Source of the DNA: Allobosea sp. WAO
GTDB lineage: Bacteria; Pseudomonadota; Alphaproteobacteria; Rhizobiales; Beijerinckiaceae
Direction of reading: 5' to 3'
DNA length: 64,000 nucleotides
NCBI RefSeq assembly: GCF_001509835.1
Contig: NZ_JXTJ01000006.1
Span: forward strand, 186,001-250,000
Shown here: positions 33,718 through 44,190 of the stretch, piece by piece
Layout of the letters: each line of letters begins with the position of its first letter
How positions within the stretch are numbered: position 1 is the first letter of the stretch
Made by a program: the position numbers and the translations under genes
Notes under the pieces: model-generated
What the model saw: only the letters and a program-made list of their open reading frames with translations
Databases searched by the model: none
What the model was told of the DNA's origin: nothing

Positions 33718-34896
33718 ATGCGCGCTCTGATCCTGGCCTTGCCTTTCGTCCTCGCCGCTCCGGCGGCCTTTGCCAATTTCGACCGCTGCGTCGCCGGCCT
33801 GCGCTCGGATGCGGCGGCCAAGGGCGTCTCCGGCGCGACCTTCGACCGGGCCATGGCGGGCGTGACGCCCGACATGAAGATCATCGAGGCGATGAACAAC
33901 CAGCCGGAGTTCAAGACGCCGATCTGGGATTATCTCGGCACGCTGGTCGACGACGAGAAGGTCGCCGAAGGCCGGGCCATGCTGCGCCAGCACGCCTCAA
34001 CGCTGGCAGCCGCCGAAAGCCGCTTTGGGGTCGACCGCCACACCATCGTCGCGGTCTGGGGCGTCGAGAGCGATTTCGGCAAGGCCAAGGGCCGCTGGCC
34101 GCTGGTCCAGGCGCTGGCGACGGGCGCCTGCCTCGCGCCACGCCGCAATGCTTTCTTCAAGGGCGAGCTGATCTCGACCCTGCAGATCATCCAGCGCGGC
34201 GATGTCCGCGCCGACCGGCTGACCGGCTCCTGGGCCGGCGCTTTCGGCCATACCCAGTTCATCCCCTCGACCTATCTCAGGCTCGGCGTCGACGGGGATG
34301 GCGACGGGCGGCGCGACCTCGTCGATTCGATCCCGGACGCGCTGCACTCGACCGCGAATTTCATGGACAAGGCCGGCTGGGTCACCGGCGCGACCTGGGG
34401 CTACGAGGTCCGCGTGCCGCGCAGCTACTCCGGCGCGACCGGGCGCAACCCGAAGCGGCCGGTGTCGCATTGGGCGGGCCAGGGCATCGTCAAGTTCGAC
34501 GGCTCGGCCCTGAACGGCACCGGCAATGCCGGCCTGCTGATGCCGGCGGGGCGCAACGGTCCGGCCTTCCTGGTCTTCAAGAACTACGACGCGGCCTTCA
34601 GCTATAATGGCGCGGATTCCTATGCCCTCGCCATCTCCCTGCTTTCCGACCGGCTGCGCGGCCGGCCGGGTGTGCAGGGCGATTGGCCGACCGACGACCT
34701 GCCGCTGTCGCGCGAGCAGCGCCGCGAGCTCCAGCGCCTCCTGATCGCGCGCGGCTACAATGTCGGCGAGCCCGACGGCGCCGTCGGCTCGCTGACGCGG
34801 GCGGCGATCAAGGATATCGAGAGCAAGATCGGCATGGAGCAGACCGGTCGGCCGGGCGAAAAGGTCTTGCGCGCGCTGAAGGGCGGGCGGCTCTGA
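33718..34896 (+). CDS. Lytic murein transglycosylase B with C-terminal peptidoglycan-binding domain
   Basis: The 392-residue exported enzyme (signal 1-19) cleaves the MurNAc-GlcNAc bond of peptidoglycan with formation of 1,6-anhydro-MurNAc. The SLT/MltB domain contains VAVWGVESDFG with catalytic E117, the AGAFGHTQFIPSTYL and DGDGRRDLVDSIPDALHSTANF motifs. Residues about 325-390 form a PG_binding_1 domain (REQRRELQRLLIARGYNVGEPDGAVGSLTRAAI). It is convergent with thiQ. Confidence 0.95.
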   Translation: MRALILALPFVLAAPAAFANFDRCVAGLRSDAAAKGVSGATFDRAMAGVTPDMKIIEAMNNQPEFKTPIWDYLGTLVDDEKVAEGRAMLRQHASTLAAAESRFGVDRHTIVAVWGVESDFGKAKGRWPLVQALATGACLAPRRNAFFKGELISTLQIIQRGDVRADRLTGSWAGAFGHTQFIPSTYLRLGVDGDGDGRRDLVDSIPDALHSTANFMDKAGWVTGATWGYEVRVPRSYSGATGRNPKRPVSHWAGQGIVKFDGSALNGTGNAGLLMPAGRNGPAFLVFKNYDAAFSYNGADSYALAISLLSDRLRGRPGVQGDWPTDDLPLSREQRRELQRLLIARGYNVGEPDGAVGSLTRAAIKDIESKIGMEQTGRPGEKVLRALKGGRL

Positions 34897-34902
34897 CGCG
34901 CT

Positions 34903-35601
34903 TCAAAGGCCGAGGAAGCGCCTGACCGGCTCCGGACCGTCCGGCGCCGTCAGCCTTTCCCACGGGCCTGCCGCCTCGACGCGGCCATGGGCTACGAAGG
35001 CGAAGAGCTCGGAGGTTTGCGCCGCCTCCTCCGGGGTGTGCAGCGTCATCAGCACGGTCAGGCCGTGGCTGCGCCTGAGCGCGTCGACGCGGGCGATCAT
35101 CTCGCGGCGCAGGCCGGGGTCGAGGGCGCCGAAGGGTTCGTCGAGCAGCATCAGCGGCTTGCCGCGCAGCAAAGCGCGGGCGAGCGCGACGCGCTGGCGC
35201 TGGCCGCCGGAAAGCTCGGCGGGGCGGCGTGAAGCAAATTCTGTCAGACTGACCTCCGCCAGTGCCGCCGCGACGCGCTGCCTTTCGCCGTCGTCGAGAC
35301 GCAGCGACGGCTTCAGCCCGAGCGCGACATTTTCGGCCGCAGTCAGATGCGGGAAGAGGTTGTGGTCCTGGAACAGGATCGAGACCGGCCGCTGCGCCGG
35401 GGCCAGCGGCAGCAGATCCTGACCAGCGAAGCGCAGCGTGCCGGAGTGCGGCCGCTCGAAGCCGGCGATGGCGTGGAGCAGCGTCGTCTTGCCGCCGCCG
35501 GACGGGCCGATCACGGCGCAGAGCGCTCCGGCGGGCACCGCGAGATCATAGCGCGCCTCGAAACCAGGATAGCGCAAGGCGAGACCGGCGATCTCAAGCA
35601 T
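34903..35601 (-). CDS. thiQ: Thiamine ABC transporter ATPase ThiQ
   Basis: The 232-residue ATPase has Walker [10 protein letters not shown] (about 33-41), the Q-loop in [13 protein letters not shown], signature [15 protein letters not shown], Walker [14 protein letters not shown] and the switch His in TLHTPEEA. It energises thiamine/TPP uptake with ThiB and ThiP. It overlaps the thiP stop by 8 bases and is last in a thiB-thiP-thiQ operon. Confidence 0.95.
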   Translation of the reverse strand: MLEIAGLALRYPGFEARYDLAVPAGALCAVIGPSGGGKTTLLHAIAGFERPHSGTLRFAGQDLLPLAPAQRPVSILFQDHNLFPHLTAAENVALGLKPSLRLDDGERQRVAAALAEVSLTEFASRRPAELSGGQRQRVALARALLRGKPLMLLDEPFGALDPGLRREMIARVDALRRSHGLTVLMTLHTPEEAAQTSELFAFVAHGRVEAAGPWERLTAPDGPEPVRRFLGL

Positions 35602-37129
35602 GACGCGCGCTCCAGCGCTGGGCGAGGAAGGCGAGGCTGCCCGCGCTGATAACGAGCACCAGCGCCAGCGCCCCAGCCTCGTCGATACGATAGGCGCCGA
35701 GCCGGTTGGCGAGCAGATAGGGCAGGGTGGTCAGTTCCGGGCCGCCGAACAGGGCGATGACGCCGAAATCGCCGAGCGAGAGCGCCGTCGCGAAGGCGAA
35801 GGCGGCGCCGAGCGCGCCGCGCAGCGCCGGCCATTCGACCAGACGCAGCCGGTTTCGGCCGGCGAGCCCCAGGCTCTCGGCCAATCGGCCATGGCGCTCT
35901 GCGCTGGTCGCGAGCGCCGGGGCGAGCAGGCGATAGGCGTAAGGAAGGGCCATCAGCGCATTGACCAGCGGCACCAGGATCAGGCCGAGCGAGGCGGGGT
36001 CGACGAGGCCGCGCAGCAGAACATAGAGCCCGGCGACGAAGGCGAAGGGCGGCAGGCCGAGCATGGCGAAGGCAGCGAGGTCGGGCAGGCGAGAGCGCCG
36101 TGGCAGCCGGCGCGCGCCGCTGGCCAGCAGCAGAGCGAGCAGACAGGCGAGTAGCCCGGCGCTGACGGCAATGACGGCGCTGGTTGCGGCGGCGCGGACG
36201 AACTCCGCCGAGGCGAGGCTCGGCAGATGGATGAGGCCGCCAGCGACACTGAGCAATGGCGGCGCGACCAGTGCCGTGCCGAGGGCGAGCACGCCGACAT
36301 CAAGGCCCTGCATGCTGCGAAGATCGGGCCGCGGAGCGCGGTGTCCGGCGCCGGCTTCGGCGCGGGCCCTCGGCGTCAGCGCGCTGAGGCTGGCGGCGAG
36401 GCCGAGGCAGATCAGGAGCTGCAGTCCGGCGAGCGCGGCGGCGCGGACGAAATCCGCCTCGAAGCGCACGGCTTCGTAGATCGCGACCTCGAGCGTCGCA
36501 TTGGCCGGGCCGCCGCCTAGCGACAGCACGATGGCGAAGCTGGTGAAGCAGAGCAGGAAGACGAGGACAGCGAGCGCAGGCGCCTCGCGCCGGATCACCG
36601 GCCAGTCGAGATGGCGGAAGCAGTCCTTTGCGGAAAAGCCGAGTGCCGTGCCGAGGCGCGACAATTCGCCGGGCTCGCGCTCGCAGGCGTGGAGAAGCGC
36701 GCGAGCGACCAGCGGCATGTTCATCAAGACATGGGCGAGGACGATGCCGTGCAGCCCGTAAATCGAGGGTGGTTCGGCGCCGATGCTCCGCATAGCTGAG
36801 CCGAGCAGGCCCGAGCGGCCATAGATCGCGACCACGCCGAAGGCGATGACGATGGTCGGTGCGACCGCGGCGGTGGTGAGCAAAGCGAGCAGCAGGTCGC
36901 GGCCGGGAAAGCGGCGGCGCAGCAAAGCGAGCGCAAGCGCGGTGCCGAGCGCGAGCGAAAGCAGGGTCGAGAGTGCCGCCTGCAGCCCGGCCGAGGCGAG
37001 CAGGCGCGCAAGATTGGGGCCGAGCGTGAGCAGGGACGCAAAGTCGGAGCCGGCCCGCGCCAGGCCGATGAGCGAGCCGCAGGCGAGGGCGAGGATCGCG
37101 AGCGCGGTGAGCGTGGCCGGCCGAAGCAA
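35594..37129 (-). CDS. thiP: Thiamine ABC transporter permease ThiP
   Basis: The 511-residue permease has about twelve membrane helices and two BPD-type domains, each with an EAA-like loop (about residue 160, RLGTALGFSAKDCFRHLDWP; about 440, RLAESLGLAGRNRLRLVEWP). This fused two-domain form is normal for ThiP. The only plausible start here is TTG at 37129, 5 bases after the thiB stop, so initiation may depend on translational coupling; no ATG or GTG is available nearby. Confidence 0.93.
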   Translation of the reverse strand: MLRPATLTALAILALACGSLIGLARAGSDFASLLTLGPNLARLLASAGLQAALSTLLSLALGTALALALLRRRFPGRDLLLALLTTAAVAPTIVIAFGVVAIYGRSGLLGSAMRSIGAEPPSIYGLHGIVLAHVLMNMPLVARALLHACEREPGELSRLGTALGFSAKDCFRHLDWPVIRREAPALAVLVFLLCFTSFAIVLSLGGGPANATLEVAIYEAVRFEADFVRAAALAGLQLLICLGLAASLSALTPRARAEAGAGHRAPRPDLRSMQGLDVGVLALGTALVAPPLLSVAGGLIHLPSLASAEFVRAAATSAVIAVSAGLLACLLALLLASGARRLPRRSRLPDLAAFAMLGLPPFAFVAGLYVLLRGLVDPASLGLILVPLVNALMALPYAYRLLAPALATSAERHGRLAESLGLAGRNRLRLVEWPALRGALGAAFAFATALSLGDFGVIALFGGPELTTLPYLLANRLGAYRIDEAGALALVLVISAGSLAFLAQRWSARHA

Positions 37130-37133
37130 GGTC

Positions 37134-38153
37134 TCAGCGGCTCGTCGCGGCGAGCCAGGCGTCGATGAAGGCCCGGCGCTGGCTGCGGACCGTCTCGGGC
37201 GCGATCAGCAGGGTCTTCTCCGGCTTGATCACCTCGGCGAAGGAGGCCGGCAGGCCGGTTGCCGGCAGCTTCGCCGGCATCATCCAGTTGCCCTCCGGGA
37301 TCAGCGACTGGAAGGCGTCGGAGAGCATGAAGGCGAGGAAGCGCTTCGCGAGTTCCGGCTGTTTCGTTGCCCGGGTCATGCCGGCGAGCTCGACATGGAG
37401 GTAGTGTCCTTCCGAGAAGGGTGCGGCCTTGTACTGCGTCTTCTTCTCGATGCCGAGATGATAGGCCGGCGAGGTCGCGTAGGAGAGCACCATGTCGGCC
37501 TCGCCCTTGAGGAACAGGCCATAGGCCTCCGACCAGCCCTTGGTGAAGGTGACGATGCGCGGCTTCAGCCTCGCCCAGGCGGCGTCGGCTTCGTCGCCAT
37601 AGACGGCGCGCATCCAGAGCAGGAAGCCGAGGCCGGGCGCCGAGGTGCGCGGGTCCTGCAGCACGAGCTTCGGGCCCTTGGGGTCGTCGACGAGCTGCTT
37701 CAGGCTCTGCGGCGGCGTCGCCAGCCTGGTGGAATCATAGACGAAGGCGAGGTGGCCCCAGTCGAAGGGCAGGAGGGTGTCGTCGGTCCAGGGCGTCGGC
37801 AGGGTGAGCGTCGCGCCATCCTGGCCATGCGGCTGGAACAGGCCGGTCGCTTTCGCCTCGGCGGCGAGGTTCATGTCGAGGCCGAGCACGACATCGGCCT
37901 TGCTCGTCTCACCTTCCAGCTTCAGCCGGGCGAGCAGCGAGCCGGCATCGTCGGCGGCAACCCAGTTCAGCGTGCAGTCGCATTGCGCCTCGAAGGCGGC
38001 CTTCACCTTGGCGCCGGGCCCGTATTTCCCGGTGAAGGAGGAGTAGGTGTAGACGCTCAGCGCCGGCTTCTCCTGCGCCCAGGCCGGCGCTCCAAAGAGC
38101 AGTGCCGCCAGGATTCCGGCGATTAGGCCCGTTCTGCCGCTCAGACCAGTCAT
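37134..38153 (-). CDS. thiB: Thiamine ABC transporter substrate-binding protein ThiB
   Basis: The 339-residue periplasmic protein (signal 1-26, cleavage after AWA) binds thiamine, TMP and TPP. Family motifs include LSVYTYSSFTGKYGPGAKVKAAFEAQCDC, ADVVLGLDMNLAAEA, the TPWTDDTLLPFDWGHLAFVYD block and LSYATSPAYH with the aromatic ligand region. It is the first gene behind a TPP riboswitch and is followed by thiP after 4 bases. Confidence 0.95.
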   Translation of the reverse strand: MTGLSGRTGLIAGILAALLFGAPAWAQEKPALSVYTYSSFTGKYGPGAKVKAAFEAQCDCTLNWVAADDAGSLLARLKLEGETSKADVVLGLDMNLAAEAKATGLFQPHGQDGATLTLPTPWTDDTLLPFDWGHLAFVYDSTRLATPPQSLKQLVDDPKGPKLVLQDPRTSAPGLGFLLWMRAVYGDEADAAWARLKPRIVTFTKGWSEAYGLFLKGEADMVLSYATSPAYHLGIEKKTQYKAAPFSEGHYLHVELAGMTRATKQPELAKRFLAFMLSDAFQSLIPEGNWMMPAKLPATGLPASFAEVIKPEKTLLIAPETVRSQRRAFIDAWLAATSR

Positions 38154-38223
38154 GACGTCCCCGCATGCTTCGTTGGGGTTCTGACGGGGAGGGCTTTGCG
38201 TCGCCCGCTGCGGGCGTCGATGC

Positions 38224-38316
38224 TCAATCCCTCCGCCGGCACGACCCGGATCAGGTTCTACGGGTCGTGGCGCCGTTATGCGCCCCTCTCAGCCCGGTTG
38301 CCGGGCACCCCGTTGA
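38224..38316 (-). promoter_or_regulatory. TPP riboswitch (thi box) upstream of thiBPQ
   Basis: Read on the minus strand, the leader shows the thi-box blocks in order: GGGGTGCCCGG (38311-38301), CTGAGAGG, then ACCTGATCCGGGT and GGCGGAGGGATTGAG ending near 38224. CTGAGA and the ACCTGATC/GGAGGGA elements contact the pyrimidine and pyrophosphate halves of TPP. A GCCCGC/GCGGGC hairpin lies between the aptamer and thiB, about 70 bases before the ATG, and can act as the expression platform. High TPP would switch the operon off. Confidence 0.95.
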
Positions 38317-38442
38317 GGCCCGTCACGGATAGGCCCCCGCTGCGCCCAAGTCCAGCCTGCGGCTTGCTTCGCGGGCGATCCGCCCGTAACCAGCGCGCAG
38401 GGGCGCGAAGGCCCTGAGAGAACAGCATTCCGAGAGGCGACC

Positions 38443-39552
<1,110 letters not shown>

Positions 39553-39611
39553 GGTCTTTCTGACTGGGGGCGCGGTCCCGGTCGGGGCCGCGCAGGTCTA
39601 CCAAAAATGAC

Positions 39612-39645
39612 GGCCGGTGCGGGAGGTTCCCGCACCGGCCTTTTT
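39612..39645. terminator. Bidirectional intrinsic terminator between leuB and the LivK-type gene
   Basis: Perfect 13-bp arms (39612-39624, 39628-39640) surround a GGT loop. T5 follows on the plus strand (39641-39645), and the opposite strand reads into TTTTT from the A-run at 39604-39608. It ends leuB and the convergent binding-protein gene. Confidence 0.9.
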
Positions 39646-39647
39646 CG

Positions 39648-40757
39648 TCAGTCGACGGAGACGATCTTGCCGCCTTCCCATTTGAACATGGAGAAGGCCG
39701 GGGAGCTGAGGTCGCCGTTCTTGCCGTAGGACAGCTTGCCGATCGCGGTCGGCACGGTCATGCCGGACTTCAGCGCGGTCGCGACGGCGGTGGCGCTGTC
39801 GGCCTTGCCGACCTTCTCGATGCCGGCCTTGAGCACTTCGACGGCGGCATAGGCGTTGAGCGTGAAAGCCTCGGCCGGGATGCCCTTCGCCTTCAGCGCC
39901 GCCACGGCCTCGGCCGAATCGGGGCTCTTCTGGGCGTCGGTCGCGTTGGTGAACAGCGAGCCGGCCGCCGACTGGTCGGCGATCGCCCAGAACTCGGTGT
40001 TGGACAGGCCCTCGCCGCCGATGATGGTGGCGGTGATGCCGGCGTCCTTGAGCTGGCGGGCGAGCAGGCCGCCTTCGGGGTGGTAGCCGCCGAAATAGAT
40101 CAGGTCGATGTTGGCGGCCTTCAGGCGGGTGATGACGGCCGACAGGTCCTTCTCGCCGGGCGTCAGCGTCAGGTAGAGCGCTTCCTTCACGCCGCCGTCA
40201 TTGATGCCCTTCTTGAAGGCGTCGGCGAGGCCCTTGCCATAGGTGCCCTTGTCGTGGAGCACGGCGATCCGCTTGTCCTTCAGGTTCTTCAGCACGTATT
40301 TCGCGGCGACTTCGGCCTGCTGGTCGTCGCGGCCGCAGGTGCGCAGGACATTGCTCAGGCCACGGCTGGTGAGGGCCGGGGCGGTCGCAGTCGGCGTCAC
40401 CATCAAGGTGCCGTGCTCGGCGAGGACGTCGGAAGCCGCCATGGCGACGCCGGAGGTCACCGGGCCGACCACGAACTTGACCTTCTCGCCGACCAGGAGG
40501 TTGGCGGCGGAAACACCCTGCTTGGGATCGCCGGCATCGTCGGCGAGTTTCAGCACCACCTTCTCGCCGAGGATGCCGCCCTTCTTGTTGATGGCCTCGA
40601 CGGCGGCCTCGGCGCCGTTGCGGACCTGGTCGCCATAAGCGGCGACGGCGCCGGTCAGCGGCGCGATCAGGCCGATGACGATATCGGCGCGGGCCGGCAC
40701 TGCGGCAAGCAGGCTGGCGGCGAAAGCCGTTCCGACAAGAAATCTCAACTTGCTCAT
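39648..40757 (-). CDS. Branched-chain amino-acid ABC transporter substrate-binding protein (LivK-type)
   Basis: The 369-residue periplasmic receptor (signal 1-24, ARA-DI) has the LivJ/K pattern: [72 protein letters not shown] and [20 protein letters not shown]. No permease or ATPase lies next to it. It ends 3 bases from the leuB terminator. Confidence 0.93.
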   Translation of the reverse strand: MSKLRFLVGTAFAASLLAAVPARADIVIGLIAPLTGAVAAYGDQVRNGAEAAVEAINKKGGILGEKVVLKLADDAGDPKQGVSAANLLVGEKVKFVVGPVTSGVAMAASDVLAEHGTLMVTPTATAPALTSRGLSNVLRTCGRDDQQAEVAAKYVLKNLKDKRIAVLHDKGTYGKGLADAFKKGINDGGVKEALYLTLTPGEKDLSAVITRLKAANIDLIYFGGYHPEGGLLARQLKDAGITATIIGGEGLSNTEFWAIADQSAAGSLFTNATDAQKSPDSAEAVAALKAKGIPAEAFTLNAYAAVEVLKAGIEKVGKADSATAVATALKSGMTVPTAIGKLSYGKNGDLSSPAFSMFKWEGGKIVSVD

Positions 40758-41093
40758 CGCAATCGTCTCCTCGACGTTCTTGCAGCTTCCGCTCGCGATC
40801 CTGGCCGCGCTGATCGGGGGCGCGCGATAAGCCCTTCATTCGAAGGGCTCGAACTCTCTACCGGGCGGAGCCGACTATCCCGATCACTGCCGGAATTTCT
40901 AGCATGTGCCCGCGATCCGGGCACTGCCGGAGTCGCGCGTGGTGGCATGAACGCGATGCAAAGGAGACGACGGGCGTCCAGGAGGGCACTCCATAGGCGC
41001 GACAGAGCGCCGCTGGTCCTCTCCCGCTCGTGAATTGCGCGTCGGTCCGCTCTGTGGACTAGCTGCCGCCGGATAACCGGAGTTCGTCGTCCG
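40758..41093. other. Gene-free stretch between livK-type and msrP
   Basis: This 336-base divergent intergenic region shows no gene that I can support. It contains one 7-bp hairpin (GCCCTTC 40831-40837 with GAAGGGC 40842-40848) that lacks a U-tract on either strand, and probably the promoters for both neighbours. I see no clear -35/-10 pair. Confidence 0.6.
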
Positions 41094-42050
41094 ATGCTGA
41101 TCAAGAGCCGCCCCAGCTGGGAAATTCCCGAGAGCGAGGCCACGTCCGAGGCGGTCTTCATGGATCGTCGCCGCTTCATCGCCGCGGGCGCCGGGCTGAT
41201 CGCCGGTGCCGCCCTGCCGGAGCTGGCCTCCGCCCAGGGCCCCGAGCCGACGCTCGATCTCTACCCGGCCAAGCGGAACGAGGCCTATACGCTCGACCGG
41301 CCGGTGACCGAGGAAGGGCTCGCGGCCAACTACAACAACTTCTACGAGTTCGGGACCTCCAAGGACGTCGTCGCCTCGGCGAAGCGCCTCGGCACGCGGC
41401 CCTGGACGGTGACGATCGACGGGCTGGTCGAGAAGCCGTTCGAGATCGGTATCGACGAGCTGATCCGGAAGATGCCGCTGGAGGAGCGGCTCTACCGCTT
41501 CCGCTGCGTCGAGGCCTGGTCGATGGCGGTGCCCTGGACCGGGTTCCCGCTGAAGAAGCTGGTCGATCTCGCCAGGCCGCTTTCGGGCGCAAAATATGTG
41601 CAGATGCAGACCTTCATGAACCCGCGCATGGCGCCCGGCCAGTCGCAGCGCTGGTACCCCTGGCCCTACACGGAGGGGCTGACCATTGCCGAGGCGACCA
41701 ACGAGCTCACGCTGATGGTGACGGGGATCTACGGCAAGCCGGTGCCGAACCAGCACGGCGCGCCTATGCGCCTGATCGTTCCCTGGAAGTACGGCTTCAA
41801 GTCGGTCAAATCGATCAACAAGATCAGCTTCGTCGTCGAGCGGCCGAAGACCTTCTGGGAGGGCCTGCAGGCCTCCGAGTACGGCTTCTGGGCCAATGTG
41901 AACCCCGAGGTTTCGCATCCGCGCTGGAGCCAGGCGAGCGAGCAGGTGCTGGGCTCGCGCGAGCGGCGGCCGACGCTGCTGTTCAACGGTTATGGCGAGC
42001 AGGTCGCCGATCTCTACAAGGGGCTGGAGAAGGAACGGCTCTGGGCCTGA
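41094..42050 (+). CDS. msrP: Protein-methionine-sulfoxide reductase catalytic subunit MsrP
   Basis: The 318-residue molybdopterin (YedY-type) enzyme repairs oxidised methionines in the periplasm. The start MLIKSRPSWEIPESEAT matches the family, the Tat motif DRRRFIAAGAG lies at 24-34, and the molybdenum-ligand cysteine is C138 in RFRCVEAWSMAVPWTG. The PNQHGAPMRLIVPWKYGFKSVKSI block follows. The membrane haem partner msrQ, usually adjacent, is missing on both sides. Confidence 0.95.
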   Translation: MLIKSRPSWEIPESEATSEAVFMDRRRFIAAGAGLIAGAALPELASAQGPEPTLDLYPAKRNEAYTLDRPVTEEGLAANYNNFYEFGTSKDVVASAKRLGTRPWTVTIDGLVEKPFEIGIDELIRKMPLEERLYRFRCVEAWSMAVPWTGFPLKKLVDLARPLSGAKYVQMQTFMNPRMAPGQSQRWYPWPYTEGLTIAEATNELTLMVTGIYGKPVPNQHGAPMRLIVPWKYGFKSVKSINKISFVVERPKTFWEGLQASEYGFWANVNPEVSHPRWSQASEQVLGSRERRPTLLFNGYGEQVADLYKGLEKERLWA

Positions 42051-42183
42051 GCTGGGATTTTTCTTTTCACCCAGCGTGTCATCCCGGACCGGTGCGGCTT
42101 GGCCGCTTGTTGGGGATGGCCGCAAGAAGAGAGGCGGCAGAAATCGGGTGCCTTAGCGCCTTCGGCTGCGTTAGCTTCTCATC

Positions 42184-42747
42184 ATGCAAAGCTTCTGTCT
42201 CTTCGATACCGCAATAGGCAGCTGTGCCCTGGTGTGGCAGGGCGAGAAGATCATCGCTGCGCAACTGCCCGAGCATGACGAGCCCACGGCCCGCGGGCGC
42301 CTGGCCCGCCGTTTCCCGGAGGCCGGAGAGGGCGAGCCTGTTGCTTTCGTGCGGGAAGCTATCGCCGAGATCGTCGCCCTGCTGGCCGGCGAGCAGCGCG
42401 ATCTCGCTCATCTGCCGATCGATCTCAGCGCCATGTCTGAGTTCAACCAGCGCGTCTATCGCGTCACGCTGGCGATTCCGCCCGGCGAGACCCTGACCTA
42501 TGGCGAGGTCGCGGCGCGGATCGGCGAGCCGGGTGCCGCGCGCGCCGTCGGCGTGGCGTTAGGCCAGAATCCGATCCCGATCATCGTGCCCTGCCATCGG
42601 GTGCTCGCGGCCGGCGGCAAGACCGGCGGCTTCTCTGCCGATGGCGGCGTCGAGACCAAGCTCAGGATTTTGACGATCGAGAAGGCGCGGACCAGCGCCG
42701 AGCCATCGCTGTTCGATTCGCTGCCGCTGGAAGCCAGGCGGCGATAG
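42184..42747 (+). CDS. ogt: Methylated-DNA-[protein]-cysteine S-methyltransferase
   Basis: The 187-residue O6-alkylguanine repair protein has the C-terminal ATase domain: VYRVTLAIPPGETLTYGEVA, ARAVGVALGQNPIPIIVPCHRVLAAGG with acceptor C137, and GGFSADGGVETKLRIL. It removes alkyl groups from DNA by suicide transfer. It follows msrP by 133 bases, which contain a partial copy of a GTCATCCCGGAC-type intergenic repeat (from 42077). Confidence 0.95.
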   Translation: MQSFCLFDTAIGSCALVWQGEKIIAAQLPEHDEPTARGRLARRFPEAGEGEPVAFVREAIAEIVALLAGEQRDLAHLPIDLSAMSEFNQRVYRVTLAIPPGETLTYGEVAARIGEPGAARAVGVALGQNPIPIIVPCHRVLAAGGKTGGFSADGGVETKLRILTIEKARTSAEPSLFDSLPLEARRR

Positions 42748-42757
42748 GGAAGAAGGC

Positions 42758-42783
42758 GTCATGCTCGGCCTTGAGCCGAGCAT
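42758..42783. repeat. Half-copy of class A palindrome after ogt
   Basis: GTC then ATGCTCGGC (42761-42769) and GCCGAGCAT (42775-42783) form a single 9-bp hairpin like one half of the elements at 11867, 18008 and 18540. The rest of 42784-42865 holds a degraded repeat with GTCCCGGAACGACG. Confidence 0.65.
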
Positions 42784-42865
42784 CTCGAAAAGCAAACGCT
42801 TCTCGTCCTGAGATTCTCGGGCCTGCGCCTCGCTCCGTCCCGGAACGACGAGGCCGTCTAGTCAA

Positions 42866-43002
42866 GAAAAAAGGCCGGCGTCCCGAAGGAGCCGGCCTAG
42901 AAGTTTGAAATATTCGGCGCAAGCGCCAAACATCTCAGAGGGGAACGGCTGGAACGAACTCAACGCCGGGAGGAGAATGCGGAGCCCGTTCCGAACAACC
43001 GT
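42866..43002 (-). ncRNA. Candidate trans-acting sRNA with CTCCTCCC anti-Shine-Dalgarno motif
   Basis: On the minus strand TTGCAA (43037-43032) and GATATT (43014-43009) lie 17 bases apart, predicting a start near 43002. The 137-base transcript folds into three hairpins: GGAACGG/CCGTTCC with CTCCTCCC (42975-42968) in its loop, GGCGC-TT-GCGCC, and a terminator (GGCCGGC/GCCGGCC, 42897-42891 with 42879-42873) followed by TTTTTT. This plan resembles the alpha-r14 (MmgR)-type sRNAs of rhizobia, which block translation through such loops. No coding frame fits. Confidence 0.5.
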
Positions 43003-43194
43003 GAGCACAATATCGAGCAGGACCTGCCTTTTTGCAATGCAGCATTGGGCGGGGCGGTCATGCGTCCACAGCATGATGAAATGCTAGGATTTGACATAAT
43101 TGCCATAATTGACGTGACGCAATGCGTCAGGGGCGGGACGGGAGACCCCGTCGCCGGGTTTTCGGGCAGGCTCTGCCTGCCGGGCGGCCAGGGC

Positions 43195-44085
43195 TCAAAA
43201 TGTCCAGCGCTGAGCCTTCTGGATCAAGAAATCACGGAAAACCTGGACACGGGCGACTGATTTCATCTCTTCCGGGTAGACCAGATAACTTTCGAGCTGC
43301 GGCATCTCGGTCTCGCGCATCAGCTGCACGAGCGGCGAGCCTGCCTCGATCAGATAGTCCGGGAGGATTGCGATGCCGGCGCCCGAATCGACCGCCCGCT
43401 TCATCGCCGTGATGTTGTTGACGGTGAGATGGATCGGACGCGGATTGCGCTGGTCGCGCCCGAGCGTGCCGAGCCAGTGCACCGCGGTCAGATAGGACGG
43501 CGAGGTGTTGCCGAACGACAGCAGCCGGTGATTGTCGAGATCCTCATAGCTCTTCGGTTCGCCGAAGCGCTTGATGTAGGCGGGCGAGCCGTAGACGTGG
43601 AAGTGCACGGTGAAGAGCCGGCGCTGGATCAGGTCCGGCTGCTGCGGCTGGCGCAGCCGCAAGGCGATGTCGGCCTCGCGCATCGACAGGTCGAGTTCCT
43701 CGTCGGTCAGGATGAGGTCGACCTTGATGTCGGGGTAGAGATCGAGGAATTCGGCAAGGCGCGGCGTCAGCCAGTGGCCACCGAGCCCGCGGGTCGCGGT
43801 GACCTTGAGCTCGCCTGAAGGGTGCTCGCGCGTTTCCGAGAGCTGCGCGCGCGTGCGCTCCAGCCGCTGCGTCATCTCGCGGGCGGCGCGCCAGAGAAGC
43901 TCACCTTGCTCGGTCAGGATCAGGCCGCGGGTATGCCGGTGGAAAAGCGGCGCGCGCAGTTCGCGTTCCAGCGCGCCGATCTGGCGGCTCACGGCGGACT
44001 GGCTCAGCCCGAGCCCGTCACCGGCCTTGGTGAAGCTGCCCGATTCTGCGACTGTGTAGAAAATCCGGATGCGGTCCCAATCCAC
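43195..44085 (-). CDS. LysR-family transcriptional regulator
   Basis: The 296-residue regulator has an N-terminal winged helix (DRIRIFYTVAESGSFTKAGDGLGLSQSAVSRQIGALERELRAPLFHRHTRGLILTEQG broken over residues 4-62) and a LysR substrate domain (about 90-290). It lies directly downstream of trxB, an arrangement common in Hyphomicrobiales. An ATC-N9-GAT palindrome (44191-44217) in its promoter region suggests autoregulation. The inducer is unknown. Confidence 0.93.
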   Translation of the reverse strand: MDWDRIRIFYTVAESGSFTKAGDGLGLSQSAVSRQIGALERELRAPLFHRHTRGLILTEQGELLWRAAREMTQRLERTRAQLSETREHPSGELKVTATRGLGGHWLTPRLAEFLDLYPDIKVDLILTDEELDLSMREADIALRLRQPQQPDLIQRRLFTVHFHVYGSPAYIKRFGEPKSYEDLDNHRLLSFGNTSPSYLTAVHWLGTLGRDQRNPRPIHLTVNNITAMKRAVDSGAGIAILPDYLIEAGSPLVQLMRETEMPQLESYLVYPEEMKSVARVQVFRDFLIQKAQRWTF

Positions 44086-44190
44086 CGCCTTCCCCCCTGT
44101 TATGCGTTCAGCGCATGATGGGAGGGAGGGCGCGCGAGGTCAATGTTTCCTTTGCCGGATGCCTGGTTTTTAGCCCTTAAACTCGTTGGG

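Noticed and set aside
38170..38220. A small gene between the TPP riboswitch and thiB
   Set aside because: The stretch is only a GCCCGC/GCGGGC hairpin and spacer, best read as the riboswitch expression platform.
42862..43074. A 70-codon minus-strand frame over the candidate sRNA
   Set aside because: It runs straight through the terminator hairpin, lacks a Shine-Dalgarno and its ATG lies upstream of the predicted -35; a non-coding RNA explains the signals better.
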